Positions 38,356 to 49,272 are shown, numbered from the stretch's first letter. The stretch is DNA of 64,000 nucleotides from Actinobacteria bacterium OV450 (GCA_001298555.1 LJCW01000253.1:1-64000), one strand, 5' to 3'. Notes: generated by a model from the sequence alone, not told the origin. Translations and numbers: made by a program.

Positions 38356-40121
38356 CTGCGGCCCATGCGCACCGTGCGCAGGGCCACCGTGTCCGTGCCG
38401 TCGCCGGGGATGTGCTGCTCCGGCTCGGCCTGCCGGTGTTCCTGGTCCGGCTGCCGCGTCAGCGGCTGCGGCGCGGACGGCCGGGAGGCCTGCGCCGGGG
38501 CGTCGGAGCCGGTCGCCTTGCCGCCGCGTCCGCTCCGGCCGCGCTTCTCGCCGGGCAGCGGGGCGTGCAGCACCGCGCCGAGCACGGTGCCGCCGGCGCC
38601 GCTGATCAGCTCGCGGATCCGGGACAGGTCGCTGCGGTGGACGGCGCGCGGGTCGCACACGACCAGGACGCCGTCGACGCGGTCGACGAGGGCGAGGGCG
38701 TCGGCGTACGAGAGCACCGGCGGCGCGAGCACGACGACCGTGGAGTTGGGGGAGTCGGCCTCGGAGATCAGCCGGGTGGCGCGCGAAGAGGTCAGCGCGC
38801 GGGCCACGTTGCGGACCGGCTCCCCCGGGATAAGGTCGAAGGCGCCCGACTCGCCGGCGTCGACGACGAGCTGGCGGCCGTCGGGCCAGTCGGACTCGCC
38901 GTGCGCGGCGGAGTGCCCGCCGGCGGCCTGGCCGCCGGTCGACTGGCTCCAGCGCGGGCGTCCGGCCCCGGTCGGCAGCTGGCTGGCCAGCACCGGCGTG
39001 CGCAGGTCGGCCTCGATGAGCAGGACGTCCTTGCCGGTCTCCGCGAAGGAGGCGGCCAGGTTCACGGCCGCCGCCGCGGCGGTCTCGCTGCTGCCGCGCG
39101 GGGCGACGACCAGCAGTCGGCGCCGGTCGGCGAAACGGGAGTCGTAGGCGAGCCGGAAGGCCACCGACCGGAACTCCTCGGCGAGCCGGGGGTCTTCCTC
39201 GCCGGCCGCGAGCAGCGGGCCGCCGCCGGTCTTGGGCCGCGGCAGGTAGCCCAGCACGGGAGCCCGCAGCGCCCGCGCGACATCGCCCTCGGAGCGCGGT
39301 GCGGGGTCGAAGACGAGCCGGACCCACGCGGCGAGCAGACCGAGGGCGAGGCCCACGGCCGCGCCGAGCGCGAGCGACATCGGGATGCCGGGTCCGTCGG
39401 TGCCGGACGGCGGGGTCGCGGGGCTGGTGACCCGGCCCGGGCTCATGTCCAGGGCCTGGAGCTTGGCGATGTTGCCGTTGAGGGTGTTGACCTTGCTCTG
39501 CAGGTCGGTCTTCGAGGCGTACGCGGCGTCGCGGCCCGTGCCGGCCGGCATGGAGTTGATCTGCTTGACGAGATCGTCGAGGTTCTTGGCGATCGGGTCG
39601 CGCTGGTCCTGGTAGCCCTTGACCATCTTGTCGCGCGTGACGTCGAGGGACTCCTGCCGCTTGAGCAGGTACGCCTCGGTCATCGCGTTGGCGCGGGTGG
39701 CGGCCTCCTTCGGGGAGGACGCGGTGTAGGTGAAGCGCAGCACCATCGTCTGCGGCGGGTTGGTCACCTGGAGGCCGCTGCGCAGCCCGGCGAAGTCCTT
39801 CGAGGTCACGCCGAGTTTCTTCGCGGCCTCGTTGGCTATGGAGGAGCTCAGCGCGACCTGTCGCTCCGAGCCGATGTTGATCGCCTTGTCGGGCGCCAGG
39901 CTCGGGTTGAACGGGTCGTCGGTGGGCGCGCGCAGCACGATGTCCGCGGTCGCGACGTAGGTGTCGGACGTGGAGATGCCGAGGTAGACGCCGCCCAGCA
40001 GGCCGATGCCGACGCCCGCACCCAGGAGGCGGCGGTAGCGCAGTAGCTGCTTGAACTGGTCCCTGAGGAGGTCCGGTTCGTCCTCCGCCGGGACCGCCGC
40101 GGGGCGGTTCGTCTCGATCAC
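38352..40121 (-). CDS. Wzz-type chain-length protein fused to a degenerate BY-kinase domain
   Basis: 589 residues; GTG start overlaps the upstream GT4 stop by four bases. Wzz domain: helix 1 at about 33-50, extracellular part to about 245 (with YVATADIVLRAP), helix 2 at about 247-270. The cytoplasmic part has the kinase fold (EEFRSVAFRLAYDS; VNLAASFAETGKDVLLIEADLRTP), but the Walker A is replaced by APRGSSETAAAA (about 340-351; no GKS/T), the A prime Asp is Glu, and Walker B VVVLAPPVL lacks its Asp. No Tyr cluster at the end; instead a Pro/Gln/Arg tail. Probably a length regulator without kinase activity. Confidence 0.85.
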   Translation of the reverse strand: MIETNRPAAVPAEDEPDLLRDQFKQLLRYRRLLGAGVGIGLLGGVYLGISTSDTYVATADIVLRAPTDDPFNPSLAPDKAINIGSERQVALSSSIANEAAKKLGVTSKDFAGLRSGLQVTNPPQTMVLRFTYTASSPKEAATRANAMTEAYLLKRQESLDVTRDKMVKGYQDQRDPIAKNLDDLVKQINSMPAGTGRDAAYASKTDLQSKVNTLNGNIAKLQALDMSPGRVTSPATPPSGTDGPGIPMSLALGAAVGLALGLLAAWVRLVFDPAPRSEGDVARALRAPVLGYLPRPKTGGGPLLAAGEEDPRLAEEFRSVAFRLAYDSRFADRRRLLVVAPRGSSETAAAAAVNLAASFAETGKDVLLIEADLRTPVLASQLPTGAGRPRWSQSTGGQAAGGHSAAHGESDWPDGRQLVVDAGESGAFDLIPGEPVRNVARALTSSRATRLISEADSPNSTVVVLAPPVLSYADALALVDRVDGVLVVCDPRAVHRSDLSRIRELISGAGGTVLGAVLHAPLPGEKRGRSGRGGKATGSDAPAQASRPSAPQPLTRQPDQEHRQAEPEQHIPGDGTDTVALRTVRMGRR

Positions 40122-41353
40122 GGCTGCGGACCCCCAAGTGCTTCGTCTATCAGTGCGTCGATGCGGGCCAGGCCCGCGTCACGGCTCAGGTGGGCCGCCA
40201 CGTGGCGGGGCCCGGCCGCCCCCAGGGCATCCGCGCCCTCGGGGTCCTCGGCGAGGGCCCGTACGGCCTTCAGCAGGGCGTGGGGGTCCTCCGGTGGTAC
40301 GAGCACCCCCGCGCCCGAGCGTTCCACTTCCTGGGCCGTGCCGCCCTCCGCCGCCACGGAGGCGATGACGGGTCGGCCTGCCTGGAAGTACGAGGTCAGT
40401 TTGGACGGCACGCTCATGTCGAGCACGGCGGCGTGCTGCGTCACGGCGAGCACGTCCGCCGCCGCGAGGATATCCGGGAACTCTCCGTCGGCGGCAGGGG
40501 GGATGATGTCCAGATTCGGCACGTCTGCCGCGAGGTCGGCGAGGGCCGCGCGCTGGCTGCCGTCGCCCATGAGGACGAAACGGACGCCGGGGTCGAGGCG
40601 GGCGGCGCCGACGAGCACCTCCAGCCCCTGCTTGAGGCCCATGTTCCCGGAGTGCAGGACGACCGGCTCGCCGGGGCCCCAGCCGAGGTGGCGCCGGGTC
40701 TGGCCGCGCGGCTTGGTGGGCTGCTGGACGTGCGACCAGTTCGGCACGAGGCGGATCCTCCCCGGGTCCACTCCCATGCCGACGACCCGGTCCACGAAGG
40801 TCTCGTGGATGACGCCGACGAGGGTGGCCCGCTTCAGGGCGTACGCCTCCGCGCGCCCGGCGATCGCGGCGGCCTTGTCGCCGCCGCTGATCCCGCTCTG
40901 CGCGGCGGCCGCGCCCATCAGGTCCTGGACGACGGGGACGAACGGGACCTTCCAGCGCGCGGCGAGCCGGGCGGCGAGGACACCGCCGGCCAGGCTGGGC
41001 ATCTGGGCCATGACCGCGTCGGGGCGGGGCATCCGGGGCGGGGCCACGGCGCCGTGCAGCAGAATCGATCCTTCAAAAAGGGCCCGCCTGACGGCGGTCT
41101 GACGGGGCGGCACGGTGTGCGCGCGCCGGTGCACCGTGACCCCCGCGCGCCGTTCCGTGCGCCGCAGCGCCCCCTTGTACTCCGGCTCCAGCGACCACGA
41201 CGGGTAGTGCGGCATGCCGGCGAGGACGTGGGTGTCGTGGCCGAGATCCGCCCAGTGCTCCGCGATCTGGGTGGCGTACGGCCCAATCCCCGCGTGCTCG
41301 GGTGCGTAATTCGTGGAAACCAGCAGCAGCCGCCGGTGACCGGATCTCGACAC
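40118..41353 (-). CDS. Glycosyltransferase family 4 (WcaI/WbuB-like)
   Basis: 411 residues from GTG 41351-41353, chosen for GAAGGGG seven bases upstream; an ATG 33 bases earlier would place that site inside the gene. GT-B: N-terminal RLLLVSTNYAPEHAGIGPYA and HVLAGMPHYPSW are typical of the WcaI/WbuB group; C-terminal VLHSGNMGLKQGLEVLV, FVLMGDGSQ and AVLDMSVPSKLTSYFQAGRPV form the donor site. It probably adds a fucose or hexosamine unit in EPS assembly. It heads a GT-wzz-wzx operon with 4-base overlaps. Confidence 0.9.
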   Translation of the reverse strand: MSRSGHRRLLLVSTNYAPEHAGIGPYATQIAEHWADLGHDTHVLAGMPHYPSWSLEPEYKGALRRTERRAGVTVHRRAHTVPPRQTAVRRALFEGSILLHGAVAPPRMPRPDAVMAQMPSLAGGVLAARLAARWKVPFVPVVQDLMGAAAAQSGISGGDKAAAIAGRAEAYALKRATLVGVIHETFVDRVVGMGVDPGRIRLVPNWSHVQQPTKPRGQTRRHLGWGPGEPVVLHSGNMGLKQGLEVLVGAARLDPGVRFVLMGDGSQRAALADLAADVPNLDIIPPAADGEFPDILAAADVLAVTQHAAVLDMSVPSKLTSYFQAGRPVIASVAAEGGTAQEVERSGAGVLVPPEDPHALLKAVRALAEDPEGADALGAAGPRHVAAHLSRDAGLARIDALIDEALGGPQP

Positions 41354-41480
41354 TGAACGTCCCCTTCTCCCCAGGATGATGCGCACGTCACCCTATTCGT
41401 TCACCGGCAGGGTGGGGAACGTGCACGCTATTGTCTGCTGATCCGCTGCACCGGGGGGTGCGGCTGCTGGGGGGTAACTC

Positions 41481-41966
41481 ATGACGGAGCGCGACATGTC
41501 CGAACTTGGCGCAGCTGCGCGCAGACCGTACCGGGTCGGGTATGCCCCGGGCGCCTACGATCTGTTCCATATCGGACACCTCAATATCCTTCGGCACGCC
41601 CGGAGTCAGTGCGACTACCTGGTCGCCGGGGTGGTCTCCGACGAGATGGCGGAACTGGCCAAGGGGCGGCGCCCGATGATCCCGCTCGTCGAGCGGCTGG
41701 AAATCGTCCGTAGCGTGAAGTACGTGGACGCGGCGTTCGTCGAAACGGTCCCGGACAAGGTCGAGACCTGGAAGCAGGTCCGCTTCGACGTGATCTTCAA
41801 GGGGGACGACTGGCGGGGCACCCCCAAGGGCGACAAGCTGGAGAGGGACTTCGCCGCCGTGGGCGTCGACGTCGTCTACTTCCCCTACACGGTGCACACC
41901 TCCAGCACCCAGCTGCGCCGGGCGCTGGACGCGCTGTCCGAGCCGCTCAGCGCGGAACGGCGCTGA
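41481..41966 (+). CDS. TagD-like cytidylyltransferase
   Basis: 161 residues. Nucleotidyltransferase fold: VGYAPGAYDLFHIGHLNIL has the HxGH site; FKGDDWRGTPKG and YTVHTSSTQLRRAL replace the TagD RTEGIST segment, so it is a divergent member. TagD makes CDP-glycerol from CTP and glycerol 3-phosphate; a CDP-alcohol of unknown identity is the safer statement. An internal ATG at residue 6 is another possible start. Its last 20 bases overlap the end of the convergent CDP-alcohol phosphatidyltransferase gene, which could use its product. Confidence 0.85.
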   Translation: MTERDMSELGAAARRPYRVGYAPGAYDLFHIGHLNILRHARSQCDYLVAGVVSDEMAELAKGRRPMIPLVERLEIVRSVKYVDAAFVETVPDKVETWKQVRFDVIFKGDDWRGTPKGDKLERDFAAVGVDVVYFPYTVHTSSTQLRRALDALSEPLSAERR

Positions 41967-42669
41967 GCTCCCGGAACCACTTCGCGAGGAACGCCAGCAG
42001 GAACAGCGCGGCGCACGCGCCGAGTCCCGCGTACGCCCAGCGGAACAGCCCGCCGCTCCCGAGCACCAGGAACACCAGGCAGAACACCCCGTAGTCCACG
42101 GGCAGCAGCGCCACCGCACGCACCGTCGACGGTGCGGCGGCGGGGCTCCCCGGGGCCGGCTTGGGCTTGAGCTTCTCGGTCAGCAGCCCGCCGAAGAAGG
42201 TGACGACCGAGGCGAACTGGAAGCCGAGCGGCACCAGCAGCCAGCCGTTCCCGCCCGTCCCGTACGCATCGGGGAAGCGGTGGAAGGCGATGAGCACGCA
42301 GGTGTGCAGGGCGGTCAGCTTGGCGCAGTCCACGACGTGGTCGAGCCATTCGCCCGCGGCGCTGCCGCCCCCGCGCAGCCGGGCCAGCTGACCGTCGGCG
42401 GAGTCGAAGGCGAACCCGACCGCGAGCGCGGCCCACACCGTGACGCCCAGCCCCCACGAGGGCGCGGCGAGCGCGACGGCCGCGACGGCGGCGAAGCTGA
42501 AGGCGGCGCTGACCAGCGTCACCTGGTTCGGTGTCAGTCCGAGCGCGTACGACACGGCGGCGAGGTAGCGCCCGGCGGGCCGGTTGACGAAGCGCGAGTA
42601 GAGCGACACGCCCTTCGCCGACTTCTGCGCCCCGCGCAGCTCCCGCAGCGCGGTCCCGACCTTCGCCAT
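41947..42669 (-). CDS. CDP-alcohol phosphatidyltransferase
   Basis: 240 residues from ATG 42667-42669, with AGGGG upstream. Integral membrane enzyme: six or so helices, and the complete catalytic signature DSADGQLARLRGGGSAAGEW continuing LDHVVD, matching D-x2-D-G-x2-A-R-x8-G-x3-D-x3-D. It transfers a phospho-alcohol or phosphatidyl group between a CDP carrier and an alcohol. Substrate is unknown; adjacency to the cytidylyltransferase suggests the two act in one pathway, perhaps decorating the EPS or making its anchor. Confidence 0.9.
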   Translation of the reverse strand: MAKVGTALRELRGAQKSAKGVSLYSRFVNRPAGRYLAAVSYALGLTPNQVTLVSAAFSFAAVAAVALAAPSWGLGVTVWAALAVGFAFDSADGQLARLRGGGSAAGEWLDHVVDCAKLTALHTCVLIAFHRFPDAYGTGGNGWLLVPLGFQFASVVTFFGGLLTEKLKPKPAPGSPAAAPSTVRAVALLPVDYGVFCLVFLVLGSGGLFRWAYAGLGACAALFLLAFLAKWFRELSAVPR

Positions 42670-43014
42670 GCGTACCCCTGATCCGTGCGGTGGCACACGT
42701 GTACGGGTGCACGTGTGTACGAGGGCACACATCATCGCAGGGCGAGTGACGGTTCCGGCTCCCGTTCCCGGCGGACGTCCGGGAGCAGCAGTACGCACAG
42801 GTCGGCGACGCCGCCGCGGCGAAGTAGGCGCCCGCCGTCACCGCCACCGGCAGTCGCAGCGCGAGCGCCACGAGCGGCAGGGCTGCGCCGAGGCCCCGAC
42901 GGCCACCCCGTACAGCGGCCGCCGCAGTGCCGGCCGGCCCCCCCCAGGGCCCGCCTTCACCCGGGCCCGGATCGGACCCGGCCCGGGCCCGGAGCGGCCC
43001 CCGGCCCCGGGACC
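42670..43014. promoter_or_regulatory. Spacer with ACGTGT repeats and the glgX terminator
   Basis: 345 bases without a gene. About 25-50 bases before the CDP-alcohol transferase ATG lie two copies of an ACGTG element inside CACACGTGTAC (42694-42704) and GTGCACGTGTGTAC (42707-42720), and a third partial CACAC at 42726. The far end holds a GC stem with ten-base arms (42961-42970 and 42983-42992), 23 bases after the glgX stop, which looks like its terminator. Confidence 0.55.
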
Positions 43015-45417
<2,403 letters not shown>

Positions 45418-45590
45418 TGCCCGCCTCCACGGCTCCTGGGTACCGGCGGGGGTAGGGGAGAGTGCGGCCCCGGCGTCCCGGCCTGGGCCCGCCCCCGTCT
45501 GGTCCTTCCCACTGTTCTGCCCGTAGAGATCTGCCCGGAACGTCGCGCGCGCTCACGTTTCCCCCGGAGGACACGGTCGTTGGAGGGATC

Positions 45591-46820
45591 GTGACACTTC
45601 TGACGAGGCGGGCAGGGGCGGGCTTGGCCGCCGTGGCGGTCTGGGCGGGCCTGCTCGGCGGCCTGTCCGGATGCACCGGGAGCGGCGGTTCCCCGGTCGA
45701 GATCCAGCTCCCCGGAAAACCCCGGTCGCCCGACGAGGCCATCCGGATCACCCCCGAGGACAACGCCAAGGGCGTCCCGGCCGAAGGCCCGCTGACCGTA
45801 CGAGTGCCCGAGGGGCGCCTCGAACGGGTCGTGGTCACCAAGGTCGAGGACGCCCAGGAGGAGCACGTCCCCGGCTCCATCGCCCCCGACGGCCTCAGCT
45901 GGAGCCCCGACACGGAGGGCGGCAGGCTCGCGCTCGCCGCCAAGTACACCGTGGACGCGGTCGCGCTCGACGGCCACAACCGGCGCCAGGCCCGGCACAC
46001 CACCTTCACCACCTACGTCCCCGAGGAGCGGTTCATCGGCTATTTCAAGCCCGAGAACCGTTCCACCGTCGGCACCGGCATGATCGTCTCCTTCAACTTC
46101 AACCGGTCCATCGCCAACCGCGCCGACGTCGAGCGGGCCATCACCGTCACCTCCAAGCCGCCGGTGGAGGTCGTCGGGCACTGGTTCGGCCACGAACGCC
46201 TCGACTTCCGGCCCAGGCAGTACTGGAAGCCCGGCACCGAGGTCACCGTGACGATGCACCTGCGGGACGTGCAGGGCGCCCCCGGCTCGTACGGCATCCA
46301 GGACAAGTCCGTCACCTTCACGGTCGGCCGCTCCCAGGTGTCCACGGTGGACGCGGAGGCGCACACGATGGAGGTCCGCCGCGACGGAAAGCTGGTCCAA
46401 ACCCTCCCGATCAGCGCCGGAGCCCCCAAGAACACCACCTACAACGGAAAGATGGTGGTGCTGGAGATGTTCGACGTGACCCGGATGAACGGCCAGACCG
46501 TCGGTTTCGGCGGCGAGTACGACATCCCCGACGTCCCGCACGCCATCCGGCTCACCACTTCCGGGACCTTCCTGCACGGGAACTACTGGGCCAGCCCCGA
46601 CACCTTCGGCTCCACCAACACCAGCCACGGCTGCGTGGGACTGCGCGACGACAAGGGCGGCGGCTCGGACACCCCGGCAGGCTGGTTCTTCGACCGGACC
46701 CTGGTCGGGGACGTGGTGGAAGTCGTGAACTCGCAGGACAAGACGGTCGCCCCGAACAACGGGCTGGGCGGCTGGAACATGTCCTGGGCGGACTGGGTCG
46801 CGGGCTCGGCCAAGAGCTGA
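45591..46820 (+). CDS. Lipoprotein L,D-transpeptidase (paralogue 1)
   Basis: 409 residues from GTG 45591 with GGAGGG upstream. Lipobox LSGC-TG at about residue 28. Two Ig-like domains (about 45-250, with YFKPENRSTVGTGMIVSFNF and GHWFGHERLDFRPRQYWKPG) precede the YkuD catalytic domain (about 255-380), with the catalytic His region HGNYWASPDTFGSTNTSHGC and Cys in SHGCVGL. It forms 3-3 cross-links in peptidoglycan outside the membrane. The C-terminal GGWNMSWADW is shared with the next paralogue, which has the same length. Divergent from glgX. Confidence 0.95.
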   Translation: MTLLTRRAGAGLAAVAVWAGLLGGLSGCTGSGGSPVEIQLPGKPRSPDEAIRITPEDNAKGVPAEGPLTVRVPEGRLERVVVTKVEDAQEEHVPGSIAPDGLSWSPDTEGGRLALAAKYTVDAVALDGHNRRQARHTTFTTYVPEERFIGYFKPENRSTVGTGMIVSFNFNRSIANRADVERAITVTSKPPVEVVGHWFGHERLDFRPRQYWKPGTEVTVTMHLRDVQGAPGSYGIQDKSVTFTVGRSQVSTVDAEAHTMEVRRDGKLVQTLPISAGAPKNTTYNGKMVVLEMFDVTRMNGQTVGFGGEYDIPDVPHAIRLTTSGTFLHGNYWASPDTFGSTNTSHGCVGLRDDKGGGSDTPAGWFFDRTLVGDVVEVVNSQDKTVAPNNGLGGWNMSWADWVAGSAKS

Positions 46821-47057
46821 CGCCCACCGCCGGTCGCCCACCGCCGGTCGTCCATCGCCGGTCGTCCACCGCCGGGCGCCCACCATCGGCGCCCGGCATC
46901 CAAGGACTTCGTGAACCTCTCGGCACCGGATGCCGAACGCCCGTGGAACCTGCTGGACGAGGGCGACGCCGTCTTCGTCCGGGGCACCGAACCCGGTACC
47001 GGCGACCGGCTCCGCGGCGACGCGCCGGCCCTTCCCCCTCTTGGGACGGAACGGTGA
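46821..47057 (+). pseudogene. Vestige of a third L,D-transpeptidase C-terminus (inferred)
   Basis: Directly after the paralogue 1 stop, in the same frame, 78 codons stay open to TGA 47055-47057. From 46902 they read KDFVNLSAPDAERPWNLL then DEGDAVFVRGT, which follows the pattern at the end of YkuD domains (SHGCxNxSxxDAxxxxxxxxxGDxVxV), but the catalytic HGC positions read KDF. The upstream part is a 14-base repeat. I take this as a remnant or recombination scar; without a database check a chance resemblance remains possible. No start codon or ribosome binding site was seen. Confidence 0.45.
46822..46891. repeat. 14-base tandem repeat
   Basis: GCCCACCGCCGGTC occurs twice exactly and then three more times with one to several changes, up to about 46891. 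It begins right after the stop codon of the first L,D-transpeptidase. Confidence 0.85.
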
Positions 47058-47147
47058 CAAGACCGTTTCTCTTCGTGATCCCCCCGTGTGATTTCCTGTC
47101 GACATGCGCGCGACTGTCCGCGCGCGGGGGACATGGGGAGAAGAAGA

Positions 47148-48377
47148 GTGAACCTGCAGCCGATACGCGGCCGCGCCCGCCGCACCGGCCTGCCGGCCCT
47201 GCTGCTCGGAGCGGCGCTGCTGCTCACGAGTGCGTGCAGCGGAAGCGGCAACACCGGCAGCGGAGGCGGCGACAACGGCGGCGGTGGCGGAGGCGGCAAG
47301 ACCGGTACCGAGGCGTCCAAGGCCGTCGTCAGCGTCAAGCCCGACGACGGCGCCAAGGAGGTCGCCACCAGCGGCGTCCTGAAGATAACCAGCACGGGCG
47401 GCAAGCTCACCACGGTGACCGTCGCCGACACCAAGGGCAACGCCGTCGACGGCAAGCTCGCCGCGGACGGCGCGAGCTGGGAGCCCGCCCGCAACCTGGC
47501 TTCCGCCACCGAGTACAAGGTGCACGCCGTCGCCAAGGACGAGGCCGGCCGCGAGTCCGCCAAGGACACCACCTTCACCACCCTCACCCCGACCAACACG
47601 TTCGTCGGCCATTACACGCCCGAGGACGGCGAGACCGTCGGCGTGGGCATGCCGGTGTCGATCAACTTCACCCGTGGCATCACCAACACCGAGGCCGTCG
47701 AGAAGGCCATCACGGTGACGGCCGAGCCGTCCGTGCCGGTCGAGGGCCACTGGTTCGGCAACGACCGCCTCGACTTCCGCCCCGAGAAGTACTGGGCCGC
47801 GGGCACCAAGGTCACCGTGAAGATCGCCCTGGACGGAGTCGAGGGCCGCCCCGGCGTCTACGGCAAGCAGACCCGTACGGTCAACTTCACCATCGGCCGC
47901 TCGCAGGTGTCCACCGTCGACGCGAGCGAGCACACGATGCAGGTCGTCCGCGACGGCCAGGTCCTCAAGAACCTGCCGATCACCGCGGGCGCCCCGTCGA
48001 CCACCACGTACAACGGGCAGATGGTCATCAGCGAGAAGTACAAGGTGACCCGCATGAACGGCGCGACCGTCGGCTTCGGCGGCGAGTACGACATCTCCGA
48101 CGTCCCGCACGCCATGCGCCTGTCGAACTCCGGCACCTTCGTCCACGGCAACTACTGGGCCTCCGCGGGCACCTTCGGCTCCGAGAACGTCAGCCACGGC
48201 TGCGTCGGCCTCAAGGACGTCCGCGGCGCGGGTGACGGGAACCAGCCCGCCGCGTGGTTCTTCGACGAGTCGCTGATCGGCGACGTCGTCATCGTGAAGA
48301 ACTCCAAGGACAAGCAGATCGCCCCGGACAACGGCCTCAACGGCTGGAACATGGACTGGGCGGAGTGGATCAAGTAG
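47148..48377 (+). CDS. Lipoprotein L,D-transpeptidase (paralogue 2)
   Basis: 409 residues from GTG 47148 (GGGGAGAAGAAG upstream); ATG 47133 is a possible longer start but would contain this site. Lipobox TSAC-SG at about residue 27, then a Gly/Ser/Asn-rich linker. Two Ig-like domains with HYTPEDGETVGVGMPVSINF and GHWFGNDRLDFRPEKYW, then YkuD domain with GNYWASAGTFGSENVSHGC, catalytic Cys intact. Close paralogue of the upstream gene, from a tandem duplication. It also makes 3-3 peptidoglycan cross-links. Confidence 0.95.
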   Translation: MNLQPIRGRARRTGLPALLLGAALLLTSACSGSGNTGSGGGDNGGGGGGGKTGTEASKAVVSVKPDDGAKEVATSGVLKITSTGGKLTTVTVADTKGNAVDGKLAADGASWEPARNLASATEYKVHAVAKDEAGRESAKDTTFTTLTPTNTFVGHYTPEDGETVGVGMPVSINFTRGITNTEAVEKAITVTAEPSVPVEGHWFGNDRLDFRPEKYWAAGTKVTVKIALDGVEGRPGVYGKQTRTVNFTIGRSQVSTVDASEHTMQVVRDGQVLKNLPITAGAPSTTTYNGQMVISEKYKVTRMNGATVGFGGEYDISDVPHAMRLSNSGTFVHGNYWASAGTFGSENVSHGCVGLKDVRGAGDGNQPAAWFFDESLIGDVVIVKNSKDKQIAPDNGLNGWNMDWAEWIK

Positions 48378-48397
48378 TCATCCCCCGTACGTAGTCG

Positions 48398-48434
48398 AGT
48401 GGCCCGGTGCTGTGACCCACGGCACCGGGCCACT
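48398..48434. terminator. Hairpin terminator after L,D-transpeptidase 2
   Basis: Thirteen-base perfect arms (48398-48410 and 48422-48434) with an 11-base loop, 20 bases after the stop and 29 bases before the next gene. Confidence 0.8.
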
Positions 48435-48463
48435 TCGCGTTAACCGCGGCTAACCTTCCGCGT

Positions 48464-49231
48464 ATGACCCTCTCTCTCGAAGTCTCCGAAGGCGTCGGCA
48501 CCCTCCGTCTGGACCGGCCGCCCATGAACGCCCTGGACATCGCCACCCAGGACCGGCTGCGCGAGCTCGCCGTGGAGGCCACCGACCGGGCGGACGTCCG
48601 CGCGGTGATCATCTACGGCGGCGAGAAGGTGTTCGCGGCCGGCGCGGACATCAAGGAGATGCAGACGATGGACCACGCGGCGATGGTCGCCCGGTCCCGC
48701 GCGCTCCAGGACGCCTTCACCGCCGTGGCCCGGATCCCCAAGCCGGTCGTCGCCGCCGTCACCGGCTACGCCCTGGGCGGCGGCTGTGAACTCGCCCTGT
48801 GCGCCGACTACCGGATCGCCGCCGACAACGCGAAGCTCGGTCAGCCGGAGATCCTGCTCGGCCTGATCCCGGGCGCCGGCGGCACCCAGCGGCTGTCCCG
48901 GCTGATCGGTCCGTCCAAGGCCAAGGACCTCATCTTCACCGGCCGCATGGTCAAGGCGGACGAGGCGCTCGCCCTCGGGCTCGTGGACCGGGTCGTGCCC
49001 GCCGCCGAGGTGTACGAGCAGGCGCACGCCTGGGCCGCCAAGCTGGCCCAGGGCCCGGCCATCGCGCTGCGCGCCGCCAAGGAGTGCGTGGACGCGGGTC
49101 TGGAGGCGGACATCGACACCGGCCTGACCATCGAACGCAACTGGTTCGCGGGCCTGTTCGCCACCGAGGACCGCGAGCGCGGCATGCGCAGCTTCGTCGA
49201 AGAGGGCCCGGGCAAGGCGAAGTTCGTTTAG
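48464..49231 (+). CDS. Enoyl-CoA hydratase/isomerase family protein
   Basis: 255 residues, crotonase fold. FAAGADIKEM and the oxyanion-hole stretches GYALGGGCELALCADYRI are intact; the Glu pair expected for hydratase activity is present in the GQPEILLGLIPGAGGTQRL segment and the preceding CELAL stretch. Length is normal. Probable role: hydration of 2-enoyl-CoA in fatty-acid breakdown; the substrate is not determined by sequence. No linked beta-oxidation genes are in the window. Confidence 0.93.
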   Translation: MTLSLEVSEGVGTLRLDRPPMNALDIATQDRLRELAVEATDRADVRAVIIYGGEKVFAAGADIKEMQTMDHAAMVARSRALQDAFTAVARIPKPVVAAVTGYALGGGCELALCADYRIAADNAKLGQPEILLGLIPGAGGTQRLSRLIGPSKAKDLIFTGRMVKADEALALGLVDRVVPAAEVYEQAHAWAAKLAQGPAIALRAAKECVDAGLEADIDTGLTIERNWFAGLFATEDRERGMRSFVEEGPGKAKFV

Positions 49232-49272
49232 CCGGATCTCTCCCGGTCCTCCCTAGGGGTGGATTAGCCAGG

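Noticed and set aside
25794..42669. Antibiotic biosynthesis cluster
   Set aside because: No polyketide synthase, peptide synthetase, terpene cyclase or RiPP genes; all enzymes fit polysaccharide assembly.
25794..42669. Recently acquired genomic island with mobile elements
   Set aside because: I found no transposase, integrase, tRNA junction or flanking direct repeat, and codon use looks like the surrounding genes.
46822..46891. CRISPR or attachment site
   Set aside because: 14-base units are directly adjacent without spacers, and no integrase or tRNA is nearby.
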